DNA of 64,000 nucleotides from positions 62,001-126,000 of the forward strand of contig NZ_AAWL01000003.1 in NCBI RefSeq assembly GCF_000169155.1. The letters run 5' to 3'. Within the stretch, counting starts at the first letter, position 1. Each line of letters begins with the position of its first letter. Below, one piece after another: positions 45,535 through 53,492 of the stretch. Source of the stretch: Thermosinus carboxydivorans Nor1 (lineage in GTDB: Bacteria > Bacillota > Negativicutes > Sporomusales > Thermosinaceae). The notes under the pieces are model-generated. The model was not told where the DNA came from. It worked only from the letters and a program-made list of their open reading frames with translations, and did no database searches. Both the position numbers and the translations under genes were made by a program.

Positions 45535-45553
45535 GTTGATTATGTTAATCAAC
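45535..45553. promoter_or_regulatory. Dyad upstream of hemL
   Basis: GTTGATTA-TGT-TAATCAAC, a perfect inverted repeat 37 bases before the hemL start. The half-sites resemble Fnr (TTGAT/ATCAA) but the spacing is seven, not four. A Crp/Fnr-family gene follows hemL. Confidence 0.5.
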
Positions 45554-45589
45554 TGGTCGCTACTCTTAATATACAAGGAGGGAAGGGTT

Positions 45590-46906
45590 ATGGCCTTCAG
45601 CTTGAAAAAATCGGCCCAGGCGTTTGCCGAGGCCAAAGCGTATATTCCCGGCGGGGTAAACAGTCCGGTACGGTCCTTCCGGGGGGTCGGCGGGACGCCG
45701 CCTTTTATCGCCCGCGCCGCCGGCAGCCGTCTTTATGACATTGATGGCAATGAATACATTGACTATGTCGGCTCATGGGGCCCGATGATTCTCGGTCACG
45801 CCCATCCGGCGGTGACCGAGGCGTTGCGCGACGCCCTGATGCGGGGCACCAGCTACGGCGCGCCAACCTTGCTGGAGACCGAACTGGCCAAGATGATCCA
45901 GCAGGCAGTGCCGTCCATGGAACTTGTCCGCATGGTCAACTCCGGCACCGAGGCGACCATGAGCGCTCTCCGGCTGGCACGGGCCTACACCAAGCGCAAT
46001 AAAATCGTCAAATTTGCCGGCTGCTATCATGGCCACCATGACAGCCTGCTGGTTAAAGCCGGGTCGGGTGCCACGACCCTCGGCGTGCCGGACAGTCCTG
46101 GTGTGCCGGAAAGCATTGCTGGCAATACGATCACGGTAGCCTATAATGATATCGACGGACTGGAACAAGTCTTCCGCCAAGCCGGCGAGGATATTGCCGC
46201 GGTCATTATCGAGCCGGTGCCCGGCAATATGGGCCTTATCCTCCCGCGGGATGGGTATCTGGCCGCCGTGCGCCGCATTACCCAAGAGTACGGCGCTCTC
46301 CTTATTTTCGACGAAGTTATGTCCGGCTTCCGCGTCGCCTACGGCGGCGCCCAGGCGTACTACGGCATCAAGCCCGATTTAACCACCCTCGGCAAGGTCA
46401 TCGGCGGCGGCCTGCCGGTCGGCGCTTACGGCGGCCGGCGAGATATCATGGAACTCATTGCCCCGGCAGGGCCGGTGTATCAGGCGGGCACCCTCAGCGG
46501 CAACCCGCTGGCCATGACGGCCGGCCTGACAACGCTGAAGATTTTGGCCGAAACGCCGGATATGTACCAAAAGCTGACCGAAAAGACGCAAACGCTGTGC
46601 GCCGGCCTCAAGGCCCAGGCCGAGAAGTTCGGCTTTAACCTCCAGTTCCACCAAATCGGCTCCATGTTCGGCCTGTTTTTCAGCGATAAACCGGTCTATG
46701 ACTATGACAGCGCCAAACAGTCCGATGTAGGCGCCTTCAACACCTTCTTCCACGCCATGCTGGAACAAGGCGTGTATCTTGCGCCGTCCCAGTTCGAAGC
46801 CGCCTTCATGTCGGCGGCGCACTCGGACGATGACATCGCGGCCACCATCGGCGCCAGCGCCCGTGCCTTTGCCAAGGTGGAGGAATATTATAAGAATGGA
46901 AAGTAG
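45590..46906 (+). CDS. hemL: Glutamate-1-semialdehyde 2,1-aminomutase
   Basis: 438-residue PLP enzyme that converts glutamate-1-semialdehyde to 5-aminolevulinate for tetrapyrrole synthesis. Class III aminotransferase signatures are [55 protein letters not shown] and the Schiff-base Lys in [18 protein letters not shown]. The ATG at 45590 follows AAGGAGGGAAGG. It stands apart from other hem genes and directly behind the IS element, whose insertion may have changed its regulation. Confidence 0.95.
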   Translation: MAFSLKKSAQAFAEAKAYIPGGVNSPVRSFRGVGGTPPFIARAAGSRLYDIDGNEYIDYVGSWGPMILGHAHPAVTEALRDALMRGTSYGAPTLLETELAKMIQQAVPSMELVRMVNSGTEATMSALRLARAYTKRNKIVKFAGCYHGHHDSLLVKAGSGATTLGVPDSPGVPESIAGNTITVAYNDIDGLEQVFRQAGEDIAAVIIEPVPGNMGLILPRDGYLAAVRRITQEYGALLIFDEVMSGFRVAYGGAQAYYGIKPDLTTLGKVIGGGLPVGAYGGRRDIMELIAPAGPVYQAGTLSGNPLAMTAGLTTLKILAETPDMYQKLTEKTQTLCAGLKAQAEKFGFNLQFHQIGSMFGLFFSDKPVYDYDSAKQSDVGAFNTFFHAMLEQGVYLAPSQFEAAFMSAAHSDDDIAATIGASARAFAKVEEYYKNGK

Positions 46907-46969
46907 AAAGTGAAAAGTGGAAGGTAGGAATTGGTAAGTGGTTGCCTGCAGCGCAGAAGGAGGCGGGGT

Positions 46970-47650
46970 ATGGACTCCATTGAATACTTGAAAAAACTGC
47001 CGATTTTCGCCGACCTGACTGACCGGCAGCTGGCCGAGATCCACAGCCTCACCACCGAGCGGCTCTATCGCAAGGGCATGGTTATCTTTATGGAGGGCGA
47101 ACCAGGCGAGGGTTTTTACTTTGTCAAAAGCGGCAAGGTCAAGATCGTCAAGATGACGGACGATGGCCGTGAACATATCATTCATATTCTGGGGCCCGGC
47201 GACCTGTTCGCCGAGGTGCTGCTTTTTAACAACCGGCCTTACCCGGCTACGGCCATCGCCGCCGAGGACGCGCGGGTCGGCATGATCAAAAACACCGATT
47301 TGGAGCGCTTGGTGCTAAGCAACAACCTCCTGGCGCTTCAGCTTATTAAAGCCCTTAGCCAGCGCCTGCTTTACGCTCAGCAGAAGATTAAAAATCTGGC
47401 TCTTAATGATGTGACCGCCCGCACGGCCGAAACGCTCCTCAGGCTGGGTAAGCAGCACGGCCGGCGGACGGCGCGGGGCATTGAAGTCGAGCTTGACCTA
47501 TCGCGGCAAGATTTGGCCAGCCTGGTGGGAACGACACGGGAGACGGTCACCCGTACCCTCAGCTCCATGAAGAAAGACCGCTTGATTGACTTTGACGGCG
47601 ACATCCTCATATTGCTGCAGCCCGAGAAGCTGGCCAGACTGGTACAGTAA
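46970..47650 (+). CDS. Crp/Fnr-family transcriptional regulator
   Basis: About 226 residues. Cyclic-nucleotide-type sensor domain (MVIFMEGEPGEGFYFVKSGKVKIVK, ILGPGDLFAEVLLF), long dimerisation helix, then HTH_Crp (LSRQDLASLVGTTRETVTRTLSSMKKDRLI). The N-terminus has no Fnr-type cysteine cluster, so it is not an obvious Fe-S oxygen sensor. The ligand is unknown. The ATG at 46970 has AAGGAGGCGGGG before it. It follows hemL by 63 bases and may be co-transcribed. Confidence 0.9.
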   Translation: MDSIEYLKKLPIFADLTDRQLAEIHSLTTERLYRKGMVIFMEGEPGEGFYFVKSGKVKIVKMTDDGREHIIHILGPGDLFAEVLLFNNRPYPATAIAAEDARVGMIKNTDLERLVLSNNLLALQLIKALSQRLLYAQQKIKNLALNDVTARTAETLLRLGKQHGRRTARGIEVELDLSRQDLASLVGTTRETVTRTLSSMKKDRLIDFDGDILILLQPEKLARLVQ

Positions 47651-47667
47651 TCTAAACAGGTGAAACT

Positions 47668-48441
47668 ATGAAAAAATGGTTAATTGCAATCGTCCTAGGC
47701 ATCACGATAGTACTTGCCAATGCGACCGTTTTTGGCGCGCCAAGACCGACCGCCAAAGAAGTTACGGCCTATGCCAACACTTTTGAAGGCAGTATCGGCA
47801 TTTATGCCAAAAATCTCAAAACCGGGAAGACTTATGCCTATCGATCCGACGTTGTCTTCCCTACGGCCTCAACAAGCAAACTTGTTGTTGCGTTGGCCGC
47901 TTATAAGTACTTATATCCGGCCGCCGACGCCGACAAGCGAACCGTTTATGACGATGATATTGAAAAAATGATCACCGTCAGCGACAATGAGGCGTTTTAT
48001 GATTTGCTCAACGAATTTGATGAGAAAATGCCGGCGGCGCTGGCCCGGACGCTCAAAGACTTGCGCCTGAAAAAAACGATGATCCATGACGACCGGGCTT
48101 TTCAGCTATATAATTACCACAGCGTAACCACCCCTAAAGAGATGGCGGCGGTAATGGAGACGATTTATCGGGGAAAATATTTAGGCAAACAAACATCGCA
48201 ACATCTTTTGGATACGTTAAGCCGCACTATATTTACGGACGAAATCCCCCGTTACATGCTCACACCGGTGATGCACAAAGTGGGCGAACTGGATGACGTG
48301 CTATGTGATGTAGGGATTGTCGACGACGGCAAAAATCCAATCCTTATCAGTGTTTATACTTCATCTTCGGCCGCGACAGATTATAAGAGCGACTACATCG
48401 CCAATATCGCCGCCAAGGTATATAATCTCTTGCGTAAATAG
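47668..48441 (+). CDS. Exported class A beta-lactamase-like serine hydrolase
   Basis: 257 residues. A signal peptide covers residues 1-25. The beta-lactamase2 fold has the catalytic STSK (SxxK) motif near residue 70 and an SDNEAF (SDN) motif near 108. The third motif is HKVG rather than KTG, and the Glu of the omega loop is not obvious, so resistance should not be assumed. It may be a peptidoglycan-related hydrolase or penicillin-binding protein. A hairpin follows. Confidence 0.8.
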   Translation: MKKWLIAIVLGITIVLANATVFGAPRPTAKEVTAYANTFEGSIGIYAKNLKTGKTYAYRSDVVFPTASTSKLVVALAAYKYLYPAADADKRTVYDDDIEKMITVSDNEAFYDLLNEFDEKMPAALARTLKDLRLKKTMIHDDRAFQLYNYHSVTTPKEMAAVMETIYRGKYLGKQTSQHLLDTLSRTIFTDEIPRYMLTPVMHKVGELDDVLCDVGIVDDGKNPILISVYTSSSAATDYKSDYIANIAAKVYNLLRK

Positions 48442-48459
48442 CAGCGGCGGAAAATGAAA

Positions 48460-48489
48460 GCAGCGTGATGCACGATTGGCTCACGCTGC
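48460..48489. terminator. Bidirectional terminator-like hairpin
   Basis: GCAGCGTGA / TCACGCTGC between the convergent beta-lactamase-like and Gln-Thr repeat genes, with a TCTATTATT tail on the plus strand. Confidence 0.65.
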
Positions 48490-48505
48490 TCTATTATTAT
48501 TCGCT

Positions 48506-49183
48506 TTATTTTCGGCCGCCGTGACTACTGCCAGCGCCTCCCTTGCCGCTGGTGGGCCCTTTGCTTCCTCCGGAAGCGTTGGTATTGCTTTTCTGGCCGT
48601 TATCGCTCTTTTTACCAGTGGTGTTCTTCTCTGCGATGGTATCTGTACTGGCGGCATTTTTCACCGCTTGGGCTTCGTGATCCAGTTTAGCATCCTTCAT
48701 CGCCGCAGCTGCTTTCGTGGCGGCGGCATTTAAGCTGACATTCAACTGTTTAGCGATGACGCCCCATCCGAGTTTATTTTCCCGCATGGCCATGATGTCC
48801 GCAACAGGCTTGCCGCTTAGCTGAGCCAGACTATAAGCCAGAGAAATTTCGCCGTAGCCATAATTGGCCTGACGCATATTGGCCACTTCCTGTGCCGTCA
48901 CGGTCATTCCATAGGTTTTGGTTATGCTGTCAGCAACGACGCTGTCGCGCTTTGTAGCTATCGTCTGTGACTGAGTCTGAGTTTGGGTCTGAGTCTGAGT
49001 CTGTGTTTGTGTTTGTGTCTGTGTCTGTGTCTGCGTCTGCATCTGCACAGTAGTTTCTACTGTTGCAGTTACCGCCGAGGTAGCGCTTACGTCAGCCGTT
49101 GTTTCAGCGAAAGCCGCGGCCGGGCCGGTCAGCACCAAACTACCGGCCAATAATATCATTAGCCAAAACTGTTTTTGGAACAT
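48506..49183 (-). CDS. Secreted protein with Gln-Thr repeat tract
   Basis: 225 residues, family not recognised. A cleavable signal peptide (about 1-26, ending AFA) is followed by a Thr/Val-rich segment and a tract of about twelve Gln-Thr pairs at residues 47-72, encoded by hexanucleotide repeats. A central helical region (SITKTYGMTVTAQEVANMRQANYGYGEISLAY) comes next, with a Gly/Ser/Lys-rich C-terminus ending near HGGRK. The layout suggests an envelope or extracellular protein with a flexible linker. Repeat number can vary without a frameshift because the unit is six bases. Confidence 0.72.
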   Translation of the reverse strand: MFQKQFWLMILLAGSLVLTGPAAAFAETTADVSATSAVTATVETTVQMQTQTQTQTQTQTQTQTQTQTQTQSQTIATKRDSVVADSITKTYGMTVTAQEVANMRQANYGYGEISLAYSLAQLSGKPVADIMAMRENKLGWGVIAKQLNVSLNAAATKAAAAMKDAKLDHEAQAVKNAASTDTIAEKNTTGKKSDNGQKSNTNASGGSKGPTSGKGGAGSSHGGRK

Positions 49184-49288
49184 TGGTTGCTCATCCTCCT
49201 GTTCATAACCTTTGATTTCAGCATATCACAGGGAATGGCAGTTTTCCACCGGCTCCAGTCTCAAGAAGACGGGCCATAGGGCCTATTT

Positions 49289-49686
49289 TTACGGCAAAAG
49301 GCCAAGCCAGCGCCAGTAGGCCTGGGCAATAGTGAGCAAAACCAGGGGCGTCAGCGCCATTTTGACCGCAAAGACGCGAACCATCAGCGGCCACGACATA
49401 TAGCCGGAGCTAAACGCGCCAGCATCAGCACTCCGTATTGATAGGGGAAAATATACTGATCCATAAAGTCAATTTTGCGGAATTTGTCTTTGTTCATTAG
49501 ATTAACGCCCGGAAGAAAAAGCACGGCGGCGACCACGAGCAACAGCCAGCCAAGGTCAATATGGTGGAACGAAGCGGTGGACAAGAGAACCAGGCTGGCG
49601 GCCAGGATAACGGCGGCCCCGGTGTAAATTATTGCCAGCCATTTGCTGGCGGTTTTGCTACTGCCTATCGGTGATAGCAATGACAT
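49289..49686 (-). pseudogene. Small membrane protein with an apparent frameshift
   Basis: The frame starting at 49686 encodes two transmembrane helices and stops at 49384 after 100 residues, but its last 15 residues look random. From about 49430 the next frame continues with a membrane-like stretch (AFSSGYMSWPLMVRVF, then MALTPLVLLTIAQAYWRWLGLLP) to a stop at 49289. A single-base frameshift near 49430 would give one protein of about 130 residues with three helices. It overlaps the end of the upstream gene by 29 bases. Family not recognised. A sequencing error cannot be excluded. Confidence 0.6.
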
Positions 49687-50725
49687 CGATGCGGTCCCCT
49701 TTTTTTACCGGGGTAGTGTATTCGGCCGCCTGGCCGTTGAGCAAAAGGTCGATGCGAATAACGTTATGCAGGGCCCGGGGGTTGAAAGCGGCGGCCAGGA
49801 GTACATCACTGACCGTCGGCGGCTGTTCGCTTAAGCTAAACTCGATGACGCTACCGGCAGGCGCGGTTTCCTCGGGGTCGGCCGGGCGGCCATTGAGGAT
49901 AAGCGTCAATCGCCTGAGCGGCACCTGACAGGGCGCGCCGTTAAAGGTAACGGTGATGAATTCTTCATTAAGGCCGGCCAAGCCAAGTAACTGGGCCAGG
50001 GTAGGCGGTGCGGGCGGGGGCACGGTGATGACGTCGCCGGGCTTTACGGGCCAGTCGGGACTGGCCTCCTGCCCATTGATGAGGTAGCGCGGCCACTGAC
50101 GGTAGGTGCGTTCACAGCCATTTACGGTATAGGTAAATTGAACAGGGCCCGCGGCCCGCCCAAGCTGCGTAAGCACTTCACCCAGCGTATCCGGCAAGCG
50201 GCAGGTTACTTCGCTGCGGTCGGCAAGCAAGGTAGCGGCATCTGCCGGGTTGCCGTTAACGGTGACAAGCGGCGCGACGGTAATCGGTTCGCCATCGACG
50301 ATAACGGTAAACGGCTGGGGCAAGGTGGCGACATCAGTCACGCGCGGTCGGGGCGTGACGCCATCCCTGCCTTTTGTGACGGTAATGACATCGCCATCCT
50401 GCAGGGGGTGGTCGAAGCCGGCGGGCTGGCCGTTGATGGTGACACTTCCCGGCTGGCCGTGACTGCCAGGGAGAAACTTGGTTTCGCCATTGACCCGCAC
50501 GGTAATCCCCAGGCCTGGCCGGCCGTGGAGGCTGCGGGCATCGATGCCGGCGGCGAGGAGGGCATCGGTGACGGTAAGTTTACCGAAGTTGAATAGCCGA
50601 AGCGGCTGGCCGTTTAGAAAAATATTGGCGAAATGCAGCGCAGAGCTGCCGGCCAGCTTAAGATGCCGAGCGGGGTACACCGTCGGGCGCTTGTAGCGAC
50701 GGCGGAATAGTGGTAAAGCCGTCAA
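49658..50725 (-). pseudogene. 3' part of a split FtsA-like gene: tandem beta-grasp-like repeats
   Basis: This frame runs for 355 codons but its only early start is a TTG inside the FtsA-like gene with no ribosome site, and it overlaps that gene by 68 bases. The protein contains about four similar units with LTVTDALLAAGI, V-x-VNG and PLQDGDVITV elements, resembling ThiS/ubiquitin-like beta-grasp domains. Reading it as the displaced C-terminal half of the preceding gene gives one protein of roughly 700 residues, a size I believe is usual for FtsA-like proteins in Negativicutes. Confidence 0.65.
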
Positions 50726-51794
50726 CGGCGTCCGGGCGGCGGATGCCGACGCGGGCGGCCGGGATGTCCAGCGCCTGGGCCAGCGCCGCCGGCAAGAGCG
50801 GCGTCAGCGCCCCGCCGCCAACGAGGAGCACGGCCTGTGGTGGCTGACCGTTAAGGTCAAGGATTTGGCGGGCGATGAGCTGGGCAAGGTCGCCTACCGC
50901 CGGGGCAAGGCTGGCCATCAATTCTTTGGCCGGTACCTTATGTTGCATGCCAAGAACATCAGTGAAATTCACTTTTTTCTTTTTATCGCCAAGTTGGCGT
51001 TTAACCTGCTCGGCAACATTGAAATCCAGCAGATACTGCTGCGATAAGGCTTCTGTAATCTCGTCACCGGCGCAGGGCACCATGCCGTAACCGATGACTG
51101 ACCCGCCGCGGGTGATGGCCACGTCAGAAGTGCCGGCTCCCACGTCAACCAGGGCCAGATTAAGGTGCCGCATGGTGGGCGGGATGAGGACATTGATAGC
51201 GGCGATCGGCTCTAAGGTGAGGGTGGCAATTTCCAGTCCCACCGCCTGGACGGCGGACTGCAGCGAATCGATGACCTGGCGGGGGAGGAAAGTGGCGATG
51301 AGTTCAATTTCCGCCCTTTTTCCCCGTTGTCCTACCAGACTTTTAAGGGGGCAGCCGTCCAGGCTAAAGGTAACCACGCTATAGCCGACACAGTAGTAGG
51401 CAGTAGGGTCGAACGCAGCGCCAGCGGTGGCTAAACTGCGCTGCGCCGTCTGCAGGCCGGCAAGCTCCAGCGCCCGCTCGTCACTTTCCGTCAGCGCTCC
51501 GCGCCCGCCCACGTCGAGGTCGGCGGTAACGCGGAGGGTGCTAAGGGCCCGGCCGGCGGCGGCCACGGCCACTTTGGGCAAGGGGCTGACGATCCGCTCC
51601 AGGCGGCTTTTTATTTCGGCCAAAACGCCAGCCACCTCGGTGACATCATGAATTTGCCCGTCCAGCATGGCGCGGGTATAGTGCTCCTGGCGTTCGACCG
51701 CCAGGAGATTAATTTTATTGGCAACCTGTTCCCCAAGCAGGCCGACGACGCTGCGCGTACCGATGTCCAAGGCGAAGAGCAGCTTTTTATCCAT
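50658..51794 (-). CDS. FtsA-like actin-fold ATPase, 5' part of a split gene
   Basis: About 378 residues: phosphate-1 ALDIGTRSVVGLL, SHS2 (1C) domain around residues 75-170, phosphate-2 LVDVGAGTSDVAI and adenosine motif LLVGGGALTPLL. This is the FtsA/PilM fold. FtsA tethers FtsZ to the membrane in division, but PilM-like roles are possible. The ATG at 51794 is chosen because AGGAG lies nine bases upstream. The frame ends PSLQAPDGVPRSAS. A shift there would join it to the repeat domain at 49658-50725. Confidence 0.75.
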   Translation of the reverse strand: MDKKLLFALDIGTRSVVGLLGEQVANKINLLAVERQEHYTRAMLDGQIHDVTEVAGVLAEIKSRLERIVSPLPKVAVAAAGRALSTLRVTADLDVGGRGALTESDERALELAGLQTAQRSLATAGAAFDPTAYYCVGYSVVTFSLDGCPLKSLVGQRGKRAEIELIATFLPRQVIDSLQSAVQAVGLEIATLTLEPIAAINVLIPPTMRHLNLALVDVGAGTSDVAITRGGSVIGYGMVPCAGDEITEALSQQYLLDFNVAEQVKRQLGDKKKKVNFTDVLGMQHKVPAKELMASLAPAVGDLAQLIARQILDLNGQPPQAVLLVGGGALTPLLPAALAQALDIPAARVGIRRPDAVDGFTTIPPSLQAPDGVPRSAS

Positions 51795-51924
51795 AGCGCA
51801 TAACTCCTGTTGCATGTAAATTGTTAATTATTTCTCGCTTCCGCCATTCTTTTCCTTTTTCACTGACGAGGCATGAAGGAGGGGAGTGCGGCATATAGTG
51901 GAAATGGAGGCATAGCTATTAATA

Positions 51925-52010
51925 GATAATATTATCAGCTAATAATATATTGAAAATTGCGATAAAATAAAATATAATAAAACTGTAATGGTAGCAGGTA
52001 ATATTATCAG
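51925..52010. promoter_or_regulatory. Repeated Fur-like operator sequences upstream of the ABC transporter region
   Basis: Palindrome GATAATATTATC at 51925-51936, and the 12-mer TAATATTATCAG occurs at 51927-51938 and again at 51999-52010. It resembles a Fur box (GATAAT...ATTATC) with a shorter centre. It precedes a zinc-ribbon microprotein and an iron-type ABC transporter. Confidence 0.45.
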
Positions 52011-52049
52011 GTCTTAGTTCGGTTAATATTTAGCAGGGGGGAGTCAGTA

Positions 52050-52232
52050 GTGAAACAACAGTTTTGGTGTGAACATCTTGACAAGGCGTCCAAGTACACA
52101 GTTCAAAAATATAATTTTGACGGCCGTGAGGTGCTGCTGCGGGTGCAGACCTGGGTATGTCCCGAGTGCGGCGTCCATGGTGCGGATACCGAGATTGTCA
52201 AAGAAGAGTATTGCGAACAAACTGCCGGGTAA
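52050..52232 (+). CDS. Zinc-ribbon-like microprotein
   Basis: 60 residues with four cysteines, including CPECG, and His residues (FWCEHLDKAS), enough for one zinc or iron site. Family not recognised. The start is GTG after AGGGGGGAG, well spaced. It lies downstream of Fur-like repeats and 150 bases before the ABC transporter operon. Strong ribosome site and a clean stop support it as real. Confidence 0.65.
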   Translation: MKQQFWCEHLDKASKYTVQKYNFDGREVLLRVQTWVCPECGVHGADTEIVKEEYCEQTAG

Positions 52233-52383
52233 TCCCGGCTATTTTTTTGAGCAATATTTGCATAGTGCGATCCGGACTATTTTGGCAGGGCGGCAGGATT
52301 TTCCCAAAAGCCAAAGAATTAGAAAAATACTGAAATGATTAGCTCTTTCCGCGGCAGGGAAAAGCAGTAAGGAGGAGCACGGC

Positions 52384-53409
52384 GTGTCGAAGACGTGGAA
52401 AAAAGTGACGGCAATACTGGTTATTGTCCTGATGGTGGCGCTGGCCGCGGGGTGCGGCAGCAAGCCGCAAAGCGCTCAGCCGCAGAAACTGATCATTTAC
52501 TACGGTCTTATGGAAGACCACATGGTAAAGGCTGTCCAACAGTTTGAGAAAGAGACCGGCATTAAAGTGGAAGCGGTGCGCATGAGTTCCGGCGAGATCC
52601 TGGGCCGCATCAAGGCGGAAAAAAACAATCCCAAGGCCAGCGTCTGGTTCGGCGGACCGGCTGACGGCTTTATTCAGGCTAAGGAAGACGGGCTTTTGGA
52701 AAAATACGTTTCGCCCAGCGCCGCCAAGATTCCGGCCAAATACAAAGATCCTGAGGGATACTGGACGGGTATCTACGTGGGCTATCTAGGTTTTGTTTCG
52801 AACCAGAAGCTGCTGGCCGAAAAGGGCCTGCCGGTTCCGCAGAGCTGGCAGGATCTGCTTAATCCGGCGCTGAAGGGCCAGGTAGTCATTGCTAACCCTG
52901 GTTCATCCGGGACGGCTTACACTATGCTGGCCACCATTGTCCAGCTCATGGGCGAGGAAAAAGGCCTGAAATACATGAAAGATCTGCATGGCCAGATCAA
53001 GACCTATCCTAAATCCGGTACGGCCCCGGGTCGGATGGTAGGCCAGGGTGAAGCCACCGTCGGCGTGACCTTCCTGCATGATGCCATCAAATACAAGGAA
53101 GAAGGCATGAAAGATATTGTTATTTCCGCACCGGTGGAAGGCACGGGCTATGAGATCGGCGCCGTCGCCATCATCAAAGGCGGCCCCGACCAGGCCGCGG
53201 CCAAGAAATTTGTCGACTGGTGCCTGACCAAAGAGGCCCAAGAAATCGGCCAAAAAGCCGGGTCGTATCAGTTTTTGACCAATCCGGAAGCGATAGCACC
53301 GTCCCAGGCGGCAGCAATCAAGGATACCAAACTGATCAACTACGACTTGAACTGGGCGGGCGCCAACCGCAGCAAGCTTGTTGAGAAATGGAACAACGCC
53401 ATTAAATAA
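52384..53409 (+). CDS. ABC transporter substrate-binding lipoprotein, iron(III)-type
   Basis: 341-residue extracellular solute-binding protein, family 1. Lipoprotein signal with lipobox LAAGC (Cys near residue 22), followed by a bilobal binding domain (LIIYYGLMEDHMVKAVQQFEKETG, WFGGPADGFIQAKEDG, NPGSSGTAYTMLA). The family includes FbpA-type ferric-iron and 2-aminoethylphosphonate binders. Iron is favoured because of the Fur-like repeats upstream. GTG start after AAGGAGGAG. A hairpin separates it from the permease, which may lower expression of the latter. Confidence 0.85.
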   Translation: MSKTWKKVTAILVIVLMVALAAGCGSKPQSAQPQKLIIYYGLMEDHMVKAVQQFEKETGIKVEAVRMSSGEILGRIKAEKNNPKASVWFGGPADGFIQAKEDGLLEKYVSPSAAKIPAKYKDPEGYWTGIYVGYLGFVSNQKLLAEKGLPVPQSWQDLLNPALKGQVVIANPGSSGTAYTMLATIVQLMGEEKGLKYMKDLHGQIKTYPKSGTAPGRMVGQGEATVGVTFLHDAIKYKEEGMKDIVISAPVEGTGYEIGAVAIIKGGPDQAAAKKFVDWCLTKEAQEIGQKAGSYQFLTNPEAIAPSQAAAIKDTKLINYDLNWAGANRSKLVEKWNNAIK

Positions 53410-53447
53410 TTTAAAATAGCAGGGATACTTAGCGCGTCTTTTCAGCC

Positions 53448-53478
53448 AAGCGGGCGCCCCGGTAAGGCGCCCGCTTCT
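53448..53478 (+). terminator. Intercistronic attenuator-type hairpin
   Basis: Perfect AAGCGGGCGCC / GGCGCCCGCTT stem followed by CTTA between the binding-protein and permease genes. Likely reduces read-through and protects the upstream mRNA. Confidence 0.6.
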
Positions 53479-53492
53479 TATGAGGTGGAGCA

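Noticed and set aside
47668-48441. Antibiotic-resistance beta-lactamase
   Set aside because: SxxK and SDN motifs are present but the KTG motif reads HKVG and the omega-loop Glu is not evident, so resistance cannot be claimed.
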